Of a stretch of 64,000 bases of DNA, positions 1 to 13,000 are shown piece by piece. A program made the translations under genes and the position numbers. Position 1 is the first letter of the stretch, and the number at the start of each line of letters is the position of its first letter. The DNA is from Solen grandis. Lineage: Eukaryota; Mollusca; Bivalvia; Adapedonta; Solenidae. The notes beneath the pieces are model-generated. The model was given only the letters and a program-made list of their open reading frames with translations, did not search any database and was not told where the DNA came from. Location of the stretch: assembly GCA_021229015.1 (NCBI GenBank), contig CM037783.1, positions 1,952,725-2,016,724 on the forward strand, written 5' to 3'.

Positions 1-188
1 AAGCCTGATCTGCAGAAAGCCACACTTAAACCTTACCAAATTTAATTATAAAGTCCTCATTTCCAGACCACTGAGGAGCAGCGAACAGCATAAAACCTGA
101 TCAGCCTGCGAGTTACTCGCAGGCTGATCTGGTTTTATGCTGTTCACATAGGTCTTTTCATGGTGTCCTCTATGAGGGAAAGGGTTAA
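1..188. mobile_element. MITE family I (piggyBac-like), cut by window edge
   Basis: Right part of the repeat found complete at 2201-2442. It contains the long internal palindrome around CCTGCGAGTTACTCGCAGG and ends AGGGAAAGGGTTAA. Confidence 0.8.
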
Positions 189-319
189 ATGAAAACTTTT
201 TTAGTGGTGTTTATAATACTTTATAAATGTGTTATAATGGATATAAAATGAAAAGCCCCCTGGTATTATCGACTTATGATGACAGGTCCAGGTGGGCCTT
301 AATACCTGCAGCCCCAGTA

Positions 320-412
320 TATGACTTGACTTAACTGTTTGATTTTACCATCGCTTCGACAGTATTTCAGTCATATAGCGACGTGCAGCTAATTACAGGT
401 GGAGGAAGACCC
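320..412 (-). repeat. SINE family A fragment
   Basis: Body part of the SINE seen complete at 39462-39721, reversed. Shared motifs are CGACAGTATTTCAGTCATAT and TTACAGGTGGAGGAAGACC. The tRNA-like head is missing. Confidence 0.65.
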
Positions 413-921
413 CAGCCCCAGTATATAGCAACTGAAATAGATGAATGCAAATTGCAGCCAATGCTTTAAATCTTTGCAAATATTATGACTTCATTAAGTA
501 CTTAAGTTAACTATATACTTTTATTATAGTAAATTTATTACGTAGATAGTGGTTTTAGATGCCAAGAATTAACTAATATCTACATTATTATGCTACAATA
601 GGCAGTTCCTGAAAGATGCGTAGCATTTCCAGACAGTAGGCATTAAAGGCGGTGTCAATGTCAATTAAAAAAGAATTAAACATCATTATAATCAACAAAA
701 AGAACTAAATGTACGCTAACCAAACAAATCAGCACAATTTTTGTTTTTGCCTGTAATTACATGTACCCAGTAAGGTTGCTGGAAATGTTAAGAGGGATTT
801 GTAAAAGTTGTAAAACTTGTTTCCAAATCAGTGTAAAGATTAATAAATTAAAACTCATAAAAAATTGAATTTTGAAAAAATATGTTGACACCTAGCTGAC
901 GGTTGTTCACTATATTTTCAG

Positions 922-1002
922 GACGTGGTTCACAAACTAAGTAGTGGCCGTGTTTTCTCTGAAGATGATATTGAGTATCTTGCTCAATTTTTTAGAACAC
1001 AG
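922..1002 (+). CDS. WWE gene, first visible exon
   Basis: 81 nt, phase 0 at both ends, between a polypyrimidine-AG acceptor and an AG|gtatgt donor. It encodes 27 residues starting DVVHKLSSGRVF. The entry in phase 0 shows that earlier exons lie upstream of the window. Confidence 0.75.
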
Positions 1003-4000
1003 GTATGTAGCTTGATAAATGTCAGATTGTCATTTTTGTTGGGAACACTTTTCATGTTCATTCCATGTCTTAAGAAGGCTTGAATCTATACTTCTTAAGC
1101 TTGACTTTTTTAAGATTAGAGATAACTATAGCTCTCACTACAACCTTGTATCAAAGATATGTGCTTCAAACTTCACATGCCTTTTTAACATGACAAGGCA
1201 AATCACACAACTCTGTAAGTTACTCTTATACCCCTTTTAGATTTCAAAATTTTGGTTAAAGTTTTTGACCTCATTGAATATCTCCAAAATCAATTAAGAT
1301 ACGATTTTGGAAACTTCACATGTCAGTTTGAGTCATAAGACAAGGTCACAGTGCAAAGCCTGTTAGCTCTTACCTGTTTTAACAAATTAATATTTCCCCT
1401 AAGACTTAGAAACTTTTGGCTTTTCTTTCAGTTGCTCAATCAATTAGTCATGGGATTAACTTGAAATTTTATAAGGTGAAGCAGACCATCAAGTCAGATA
1501 ACTCTTGGCTGATTTTTTTTAAAATCCCCCCCCCCCCCACTAAAGAAAGAAGGTTAAAGTTTCTCATGTTAATCAATATAATTCATATATCTTTGTTAAC
1601 AGCTACAATCATTGATTTAATCCACAAACTATTAAGGGCCAGAGTCTTACAAAAAGGTCATGTTCTTTTTCACATTCTAGGGACATTTTTAAATGTGTTC
1701 TAATGAACATCCAACTAATCCTATAATTCAGTATATCATTGCACTATTAAACATATCAGTTATTAAATGATTAAAGAAAGAATCACACACTTTGTCCTGT
1801 CACGTTGCATTGCATATTGTTGCAGTTTTTTTTTCTATAGTTTTTGCCATACCTTCATTATTTATTGTTAAACCTCTCCTAGATATTGTTAAACCCCCAT
1901 TAATTATTGTTCAACCTCTGCTAGTTATTGTTAAACCCCAATTAATTATTGTTAAACCTCTGCTAGTTATTGTTAAACCCCCATTGATTATTGTTCAACC
2001 TCTGCTAGTTATTGTTAAACCCCCATTAATTATTGTTCAACCTCTGCTAGTTATTGTTAAACCCCCATTAATTATTGTTCAACCTCTGCTAGTTATTGTT
2101 AAACCCCCATTAATTATTGTTAAACCTCTGCTTCATAAAAAAACGGGCTATATTAAGATCTAACTCTCATTACACCAAGACAAGGTTAGATATAGAGGTA
2201 TTAACCCTTTCCCTCATATAGACTCATTTTGACGCACTCAATAGGTACCACATAAAGCCTGATCTGCAGAAAACCACAGTTAAACCTTACCATATTTTAT
2301 TATAAAATCCTCATTTCCAGACCACTGAGGAGCAGCGAACAGCATAAAACCTGATCAGCCTGCGAGTTACTCGCAGGCTGATCTGGTTTTATGCTGTTCG
2401 CATAGGTCTTTTCATGGTTTCCTCTATGAGGGAAAGGGTTAATCACCATAACATTTTACTTCGTATAGCCTCATTTTGATGCATTGGCAAACAGAAAAGA
2501 CCCAGGTCAGACAGCTCCTATAGTAGCTGTCTGATCAGCATCTCTCTGTTTGCTCATACAATATTGTAGCTCAGTTTTTACACAGTCCATGTGGCATAGA
2601 AAAATTCATGATTTCATATACCATATAAAGTTAAGTTAATTAATATTTATCAAGTCATAGCGTGTCTTGTACCCATATTTATCAGTTATCTTAATTATCA
2701 CTGAGTCTTTTTTTTAGAACGAAGCGTCAAGTCTGCTGGCAGAATGTTCACAGAAGAGTCTCAGCAGGAGGCAGTTGATGGAGAGACTTAACGAAATGGG
2801 GCTCACAATCAGATCCATGGTGAGCTGTTTACATGTACTAAAAAAAATGTGAGATAAAAACATGACGTAGGCATTGGGGGGTGATAATTGTTCCAGGAAG
2901 CAGGGAGAGGTCATTATGTATCAGTATCGCCTACTTTCTTGATTAGCAGTGAGCATGACTGTGTTAATATTAACCATGAAAAAACATGTTTATGTAAACA
3001 CATATATTCCTTACTGTATATACCATGTGATTTTCAACTGGCAAAACTTAGTTTTCATGAAAGTTAATCACCTACTTACTGACCAATAAAATCATGCAGT
3101 ATTTTGAATACTCTTCATGAAATAAAAAAACCAAGAACTGACTTTCAAAATCGGAACAACTAACATGTAATGCGCCATTACATTGGTCTAATGATCCATG
3201 CTGTCTCCATCACGACCCAAATGAAATGCCTAATTAATGATTCATGAGTACAAAGTTTTGTTAATCAATTGACCCACATTTTATTAAGAAGCCAAGCGTA
3301 ATAAGCGATGGTGGGTCCTGGTGATAAACGTCCCTCTGCACAAAAAGTTCAACATTTTCTCATGCTGTTGAGTCAAAGCATGACAGCAGTGGTATTCATC
3401 ACCTCATTTGATATCTCTTATTCATAATCATTATAATGTTTCATTTTTTTAAACATTAGATTCAAAATATTATTTTGATTAATAAGAGACTTTATTTCAA
3501 TGTACCTGTTATGTACTTTTGAAAGTGTTTATTTCAGTATGACATCTAAGTTATTGTATAATACAAATGAACTTGTGTACCAGTCAGTAACTATAAAATC
3601 ATTATCAGACTGGTCCAAAAGTCCCTGATAAGGCATATTTCACCAACAATCCTTAAATTGTCAAACATTTTGATACTATATTTAGTAACCTGTTTTAAAC
3701 ACAATGTAAGAAGGAGAAAAAATATTAATAAGTAACAGTAATCTGATTAAAAAAATAAAATAATAATGTGTAACAAATGAACTCTTCACAACGGAGGCTG
3801 ACCAAAGGTCTGGAAAAAAAACAACACATTAGAATGATAAATAAGTGAAGACATATCTGTCCTCATAGCAAATGGTTCTGTATTTATCAAAGTGTGTATG
3901 CGTGGAAATACTGTTAAACATTTCAAATTATCAAGCATGCTGTCTTATGGATAGATCTTGTATCTGGACTGCAAATTATATAACTTGACAATGCACCCGA

Positions 4001-7000
4001 GTGGATAATTATCTTCATTATCACACAAAGACTATTGTATGAAGTTCATAAAAAAACTAACTTAATACATTATGTTTGTATGAGGAAATGTAAGAAAAAA
4101 AATGTTTGTACAAAGCTAAATGAAACGGGTCCCTGATGTACATTTACCAAGCAAATCCCAAGATGCAGATTTGGGGTCCAGATTTGGATTGTGTTTTATT
4201 GGAGTTTGTGACATAATGTAGAGTTATAATGGACCTACACTGAATGGTGTAAGATATAATATATATGAGTAGTGAAGAATTTACCTACTTTCTGTTCATC
4301 AGGAGGACATCCAACAAATAGTGTCACATAAAATAGAGCTTGCAGTCAATGATGGGGATCCTTATGACACAGAGGAGCCGGGAGGTGAGAGAGCCCCATC
4401 TCCAGCAGTTGGTGGTCCAGAGCTTGAGGCAGCAGAAATCACGGATGAATCTGCTGGACCTTCTGTGGGTGCTCCCTCTACACAAGTCAGTCAGCAAAAT
4501 CAAGAACCAACAGATTTTGTGATACGTCCATCAGAAGTAGATCCAGTTGGGAATGTATCAGAAACATATTCTTTGACCAAGGAGGGTCAGACAATGTTTG
4601 ACCCAATGTCTTCAGCAAGGTCAAATACAAGTGCTGACAGCAATGATGTGGTGGAGGACATAGAAGGTCCGCTATTTGGTACGCCAGTGAAGCCACATCC
4701 AAGCAGCCCAAGATTTCAGGACAGACATTTTATCCAGGGCACTACGATTGGATCAAGGAAAAATGGTAAACGGTTATGGATTGTCTTCAATGCAGACTTT
4801 TTAATTTATTTTTTTATGCCCTCATGTAACTAAGTGAATCAAGGGCTATGAAGGAATCATGCATGTTGCCTTGTATCATCGCATTGCATCACGTCTAGTC
4901 TTGTTTCGTCTTATAAAAAGTTCAATTTCTGTTTATATTGTTCATTCAAAATAATGTAGCAGGGGTATAAATCATCTTGCATTATAGCTTTAGATTGTTT
5001 GTTTGTCTGTGTATTGAGTTTAATGTCCCACTGACAGTATTTCAGTCTTTGGAGACAGATAAATTGCAAACACTGCAGTATCACACTATAGATATGTTGC
5101 ATGATACCACACAAAGTCACATTATCCTGACACTGGGCTAACCAGTCCTGGAACTACCCTTATATGATGAGCGCCAAGCAGGAGAGCTATACCAGTACAA
5201 TATTTTATTAATTTGGTATGTCCCGACCAGGGATCGACCCCACAACCTCCTGATTCCAAGGTGGATGCTCTAACCACTTGGCCACCAGGACCAGTAGCTA
5301 TAGATTGAGCAGTATAATATTTGATTCAATGTTCAGAGGAAGGATTTGATAGAATGTTTAAAAACATGAAAATTTAATTTTACCTAGATTTACAAAGTTT
5401 TCAATCTTAAAGTATTTACTCAATTAATTTCAGTCAGTCATATGTAGAAAATTGTATTTTTTCCTTGTCACTTACATGTCAGACTTCTTTATTTAGTCTT
5501 AAACATTGCATAAAGCTTATAGGCGCACAATATCAAATGTTAATTTAAGGGATCAAGTGTTATACAAAGATTTGTTGTCATTATTATATAAAATGTACAA
5601 TAGATCAAAACTCGAAAAGATGACTCAAAGAAACCTTGAACATCAGATTAATTTAAAAAACAATGTTGTAAGAGTGATTGTAAAAAAGTGACATTTTTAA
5701 CCACCCAGCTCCAATCCCAGCAACAATACTTAGTACTAAGTTATACTTAAAAACTTAAAAATAATGTAGGAACACATTTCATAGTTCTTGTGTTATAAAT
5801 ATTTAATTAATTCATTTAGCTGAATAAGTAGCTACCATATTGGCCAGCAATAAAATTTTGTTATGAAATATTTACATACTGTTCCATTATCAGACACCCA
5901 TAATCGTTTTGTTCTGTTACTCTCCATTCAGCAACTGTGGGATTTTAAACTAGCAAGTCTATGTTCTTACACATTTAGCATGAACATATTTAAGCCAATC
6001 AAAATGATGTTTACATTTTGAATACTCTCCATGAGGAGGTAAGAACATCAGGGATGTTGGTGTTGGGATATATTTTTTAGGATATTAAGAGTGTTTGGAT
6101 TGGATAATGCCAGGCAGGACAAGGTTATCCTACTTTGTCTTTAATTCATTTTAAAGGACAAAACTGCATTTCTTGTTAAAAGAAACACAGGTGATGTGGA
6201 GTAACCAGCGGCCTTGGATTATCCAGTGATGGTATTTTTTATCAGTGGAAAGGTATGATTTATTTAGGTAATACTTAATGGTGGCCAGTAGTGGTGGAAA
6301 TGTCACCTGGTTACACATACCATATACCATATTTATTTCAGGCCTGGTCAAGGTGGCTTGGGATGATGGCAGTATTGAGAGGGTGCACTATGGCGTCAAT
6401 GGAGTGTATGACATTGTGGGGCTGCCAGACGATGAATGTATCAATCATGTGATGAAGACAGGGGCCAGAGTACAACGAGGTACAAATTCAGAGACTTCAC
6501 TCGTGTATTTTTTGTTCCAGCCAGCTCTGACAAATCAGTCAATGTTAACATCCAGGATTTTTTATGTGTTTTTGTTTGTGTCCAAAATCGATAACTTCAT
6601 TTATTTGCACGATATGAATTTTGAATATAGACCACAGTTTGTCGTATTGTGTGATATCCTTTTATTGCCAATCTGAGGTCAACATATCGAGTGCTTAATT
6701 ACCATGAAATTGTTCCATCTTTTTTTTTAGCTCACATGAGCACAACGTGCTCAAGGTGAGCTTTTCTGATCGCCTTTTGTCCGGCGTCCGTCGTCCGTCG
6801 TCCGTGCGTGCGTCCGTGCGTGCGTCCGTGCGTCCGGCGTCAACAATTGCTTCAAACAACATCTCCTCCTAAACGGCTTGGCCAATTTAAAAAATATTTT
6901 GCAGGAATGTTCCTTGGATGAAGCTCTACTAAAGTTGTATAAATGGTTCTGGTCCATTGCATAATTAGGTCACAGGAGCTAAAAATAGATTTTAAAAATG

Positions 7001-10000
7001 AAAATTTAAAAAATCTTCTTCTCTGAAACCACAAGGCCTAGCCTTTTGATTTTTGGTATGTAGCATGATCTTATGACTCTCTACCAGGATTGTACAAATT
7101 ATGACCCTGGGGTCAAAATTGGCCCCGCCCCAGGGGTCACTTGATTTCACATAGGCTAATATAGGAAAAACTTGAAAAAATCTTCTTCTCCGAAACCACA
7201 AGGCCTAACCTTTTGATTTTTGGTATGTAGCATCATCTTATGGGCCACTACCAAGATTGTACAAATCATAGCCCTATGGTGATAAATGACCCCGTACCAG
7301 GGGTCACTTGTTTTACATAGAGTTATATAGAAAAATCTTAAAAAATCTTCTTCTATGAATCCATAAGGCCTAGAGCTTAGATATTTGGTATGAAGCATCA
7401 TCTTATGGGCCACTACCAAGATTGTACAAATCATAGCCCTATGGTGATAAATGACCCCGCACCAGGGGTCACTTGTTTTACATAGAGTTATATAGGAAAA
7501 TCTTAAAAAATCTTCTTCTATGAATCCATAAGGCCTAGAGCTTAGATATTTGGTATGAAGCATCATCTTATGGGCCACTACCAAGATTGTACAAATCATA
7601 GCCCTATGGTGATAAATGACCCCGCATCAGGGGTCACTTGTTTTACATAGAGTTATATAGAAAAATCTTAAAAAATCTTCTTCTATGAATCCATAAGGCC
7701 TAGAGCTTAGATATTTGGTATGTAGCATCATCTTATGGGCCACTACCAAGATTGTACAAATCATAGCCCTATGGTGATAAATGACCCCGCACCAGGGGTC
7801 ACTTGTTTTACATAGAGTTATATAGGAAAATCTTAAAAAATCTTCTTCCATGAATGCATAAGGCCTAGAGCTTAGATATTTGGTATGAAGCATCATCTTA
7901 TGGGCCACTACCAAGATTGTACAAATCATAGCCCTATGGTGATAAATGACCCCGCATCAGGGGTCACTTGTTTTACACAGAGTTATATGGGAAAATCTTA
8001 AAAAATCTTCTTCTATGAATCCATTAGACCTAGAGCTAAGATTTTTGGTATGTAGTAGCATCTAATGGTTCATTACAAAGATTTTCAAAGTCTTGGCCCT
8101 ACGGTGATAAATGACCCTGCGCCCAAGTCTTCTCTGAAACCATATAGCCCATTGCTTAGATATTTGGTGTGTAGTATTGTCAGGGGTAAAATGTTTTAGA
8201 TTAAGTTATATCAGAATCCTTGTCTGTTTAAAAACCTTGACATCAGTTGAAGCAATGGTACTCAGGTGAGCGATTCAGGGCCATCATGGCCCTCTTGTCT
8301 ATAATTATTACGCACTTAGAATATTTTTACAGTCAGTGCTTGTTATGCTTATTTTTTCAAGGTTATATTTTAAACCTTTGAACTCCTCACTATGTAGATA
8401 TCCTATATAATGCCTTTTACAAGTCCACATCACATATGCCTATGACAGGTCCACATCACATATTATACCCCTGACAGGGCTACATCACATATTATACCTA
8501 TGACAGGGCTACATCAGATTTTATTCCTATTACAAGGCACATCACATATCATGCCTTTTACAGTGCTGCATGCTACATTACATGTCTATTAAACGGCCAA
8601 ATCACATATTATGCCTTTTTCGAGGTCTCATACATCACATAATTATTATCCCTTATTTAAGGCCCCATCACATATTATGCCTATTACAGGGCCACATCAT
8701 AATGATGTTTTTTACAGGGCCAGACTGGAAATGGGGTGACCAAGATGGAGGTCCAGGACACATTGGTGTCGTCACAAAGACAGATGAAAATAAAAAAATC
8801 ATCTATGTAAGTCTTTCATTTTCCCTTTCTACTTATGTCCAGCCCTCATTTTTGCCCCATGAATAGTCATGTACATATTTATGACTAGACTAGAGTAGAT
8901 GAATACTGGTTGATCATTGTTTTTGTTGTGTGTATATTTACACTGATTATAAAGAAAATACAAGGAAATGGCAGAGGTGATTCCAAAGCCTTTACCTCAT
9001 AAATATTCATGTACAAATATGACTTGATTAATATTCTTATTTTAATTGGAAATCACATTTGTATCTCCTCAGAAATATTTGTCCAAACTAAGTAAATCTA
9101 CAAAGAAATGGCCCAGGTGATCAATCTAATAGAGGTTGTGGATAATGCCTTCACACTTGGAATAATGATTTATCATGATTAGACTAATCAGCAGACAAGG
9201 GCAGATAACTGTGTCAAGTATATCCCTTCTTCTATGTTAAAGCAATATGCGGGTGTATTAATTGCCATCTGATTTGGATTCCCATTGGTCTCACATGGTT
9301 AAACATAAGTTTAATTTAATTTGAATTTTCAGGGGTTGATAACTCCGCTATTACTATTTTTCAGGTGATATGGCCACATGGTGGACAGGGCAACTACAGA
9401 TATGGTCACAACAAGAAGTTTGATATTGTGCTAAGGTACGCATATTTTAATTACTTCATGCATATGCATGTTCACATGCATAATTTTTTTAATATCAATT
9501 TCCTAAAAATTAAATGGCTATGGTATTTAACCCTTTCCCTCATTTAGACTCATTTTGACCCTTTCCCTCATATAGACTCATTTTGACCCTTTCCCTCATA
9601 TAGACTCATTTTGACCCTTTCCCTCATACAGACTCATTGTGACGCACTCAATAGGTACCACATAAAGCCTGATGTGCAGAAATCCACAGTTAAACCTTAC
9701 CAAATTTAATCATAAAATCCTCATTTCCAGACCACTGAGGAGCAGCGAACAGCATAAAACCTGTAACTCGCAGGCTGATCTGGTTTTATGTTGTTCGCAT
9801 AGGTCTTTTCATGGTTTCCTCTATGAGGGAAAGGGTTAACGATGGGTTTTTCTTTGTTGTACAAGCTGTGTAGAATCTGAGCATTTGGTTCAAAAGTATG
9901 GAAACTGCATGTAATATAAAGAAACAATTACAGTAGTTTAACATCAAGCACTATGATTATGTTTTTATATTCACAGCAAGGAAGTGGATACAGGGTAACC

Positions 10001-13000
10001 ATATTTTGCAATCTTGCTGCTTGTTTTCAATTTCTTTAAGGCTTTCTTGCACATGATTATGTACCCTTGCACATTTATGCAAAGTAGTGCAATCTTTGAT
10101 AAGTCCCATTGTCCATATATCATATTTATTGACTGGCTTTGTTTTGCAATGTAGAGTTATGACATACACATCCAATCTGTTTTTGCTTTTGATATGAATA
10201 TGTTATTAAAAATGAATTTGTCAGTTTCATTTTGAAAATATCAAAGTTGACGTAAAAATACTTATGACATGACTTCACTCATTAAGAAGCTGAAATATTT
10301 TTCATTGTAGTATATACATCAATGCAGCAAGGTTTTGATTTTTTTTTTATCTTTTTCAGTCCGTCACCAAGTCAACAAGTTGAAGAGGGTATGTTTTTTA
10401 CTATTACACTGGATAAGAACAATAGAGTTCATAGCAATTCTTGAATGTGACTGTATTTTTCCAATGAAAATATATTATAACTTCTTTTGTCTTTAGTAAT
10501 AATGGCTATGATTTCATCACCAAATTTTTTTATGCTTATCATTGCTAAAGACATTTGGACCAGATGTCATATAATTCCTTTCTTTAATCCATCTCCTATG
10601 CAGTGATCTCCCATTGCAAGTAATAGATTTTCTATGACACCATGTAGAAAAACTGTAAGTATAACTTAATATGAGATTTTCTTGAGAAGCAGATTTTCAT
10701 CTCAAAAAAAAAAAATAAAAAAAAATAAAAAAAATACAATTAATGTAGATCTTGATATATCATAGGTCAAAAAAGCAAAATATTAAAAAAAGCTGGAAAG
10801 TACTCTATTTCTCAAGATATTTCAATGTGAAAGTATTCAAATAAAAAAAATAAATAAAAGGACTTCAGTTATCAGAGATTGTGCATTGATATCACTATGC
10901 TGTAAGGGAAGTAACCATTACTTGCAGTTTGTTCTTCAGTATCTGAAGAGTTATTTCCCCTTGTCAGATACAGCATCTCTGCAGTCTCCAGACGAAAAAT
11001 TCCCATGTTGGCAGTACCTGAGTGAAGAAGAATGGAGACCATTTTTGCCAGAAATAATCCAGATTTTTGAGCAAATGTCACAGAAAAACACCACCATGAG
11101 CTTTCTTGTGAAGATCCACCAAACAAAGTAGGTCACAGTGAGCACCCTCCTCCTAACTTAGGAGAAGATTATATTGTTTTGCACTTCTGTTTGTAATTTG
11201 ATCAGATGTTTAACCATAATTACTGTCCTGTATAGGTTCTTTATCATTTGTTGTTACTTATAGAAATGAACATTTATTTACTTCATACTTACATATTGTC
11301 TACAAACATTTTACAGACAAGATATTACACACTTGATTAAGGCATATTGTTTACATGCTATCAGTTTCAAGGTTTAACCCTTTCCCTCATATAGACTCAT
11401 TTTGACGCCCTCAATAGGTATCACATAAAGCCTGATCTGCAGAAAACCACAGTTAAACCTTACCAAATTTAATTACAAAATCCTCATTTCCAGACCACTG
11501 AGGAGCAGCGAACAGCATAAAACCTGATCAGCCTGTGAGTTACTCGCAGGCTGATCTGGTTTTATGCTGTTCACATAGGTCTTTTCATGGTGTCCTCTAT
11601 GAGGGAAAGGGTTAAGGCTTTACATGTTAAAAGGGTGCATAGATGTTTAAAGAGATCTTTTTTCCAGTATGACTGTAATTACATCACTTTTATATGTAAA
11701 TTATTTTCATCAAACAAACAATAATTAATTTGAACTGATTCATGTCTCATTTTTTCAGGAAGGACAATTTAAACAGGATTTTACATATCTTTAAAGCAAA
11801 GATGTATGCTCAATGATTATTCCTTCCTCAAAAGGAGAAATCAACCTATTTTATGATACTTTTTGTGAGAAGACCATTTTCCATCATTCCCCAAAAGTGC
11901 TTTTACTTGTACAATGTATGAACTTCTTTATTTCTGTGACAGAAAGTGAATACACACATAACAGAAAGTGTACAAATATTGCAGAAAGTTAGAATCTCTA
12001 TCATATTCTTTTTATTTACTTTTTTCTTCATGATTTCACGACCCATTTAGTTTAGTTTCAAACTTATTTATCTTACATTGTTAGGGAAACAAAATCTTAC
12101 AACCGTAAATAATCCCTCTTGACAATTCCTGGGTTGGACCAGTACTTTGCACCTTGGAATGTCATGAAAATGCCTTGCTCCCAAACCCACAACCTTCAGA
12201 TCCCCAGTCTGGTATGTTACCAGTGGATCATGGCTCCCTCATTTATAAGATACTTTTCTGTCACATTTTTTTTTTAATCAAATTTCAGAGCCTTATCTTT
12301 ATGGTTGACATATCAATGTTTCATTATTATAGCAAGTCGATAGAGGCCCCAGTTATGGTCATATCTTTGAGAACTTACTATAATGAAAAATTTATTTCCC
12401 TCTCAGCTTCAGAATCAACCTGACTTCACTGCAGGCCCGAAACACAAAAACTCAGGAAGTTTTCTCCATAAGACGTATTGGTAAGCAAATATGTATATAC
12501 GCACACGGATACCCTCATCATTTACAGTACTGACAAAAAGTCTCTCTTTCACTCTTTCTATCTTCGAATTTTCTCCTCTCTCCCTCTATCTGCAAGTATG
12601 TAGATTGCAGTCTAGAAGTATGCAATGTTATATCCTTTAAGAACCTTTTTAAAACATTTCTTCATGGCAGTTCAGAAATTATACTAATCCCTCTATGTGG
12701 CTTCTTGGTTGAACTAGTATAATGTGTATAGGAATGTCTTGAAACATTTTTGCATCCCATCTGGGATCAAACTTACAGCCTCCAGATCTGAAGTCAGTTA
12801 AAAGTTGAAAACTACCATTGGACCACAGAACACTTTTTATATCATCTTTAATTCTATAATTTAAATCCAAGCTTCAAGGAAGTTGGGGCTACAAAGGAAT
12901 CCTACTTGATAGTCCCTCACATCCAAGCCTACACTCAAGTTACATAAAGACTATGTGGGTTGTGGGGTTTTTATCACCTTTATGGATAGGTCCAGTTTTT

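Noticed and set aside
1792..2163. 123-codon frame with 14-residue repeats
   Set aside because: Artefact of a 42-bp intronic tandem repeat.
7156..7929. Long minus-strand open frames with repeated peptide
   Set aside because: They come from a 165-bp tandem repeat whose period is a multiple of three. No domains, no splice signals, and they lie in an intron of the plus-strand gene.
10886..10967. ATG upstream of WWE exon 8
   Set aside because: The TTGTCAG acceptor at 10967 fits the phase of the previous exon. The extra residues are intron.
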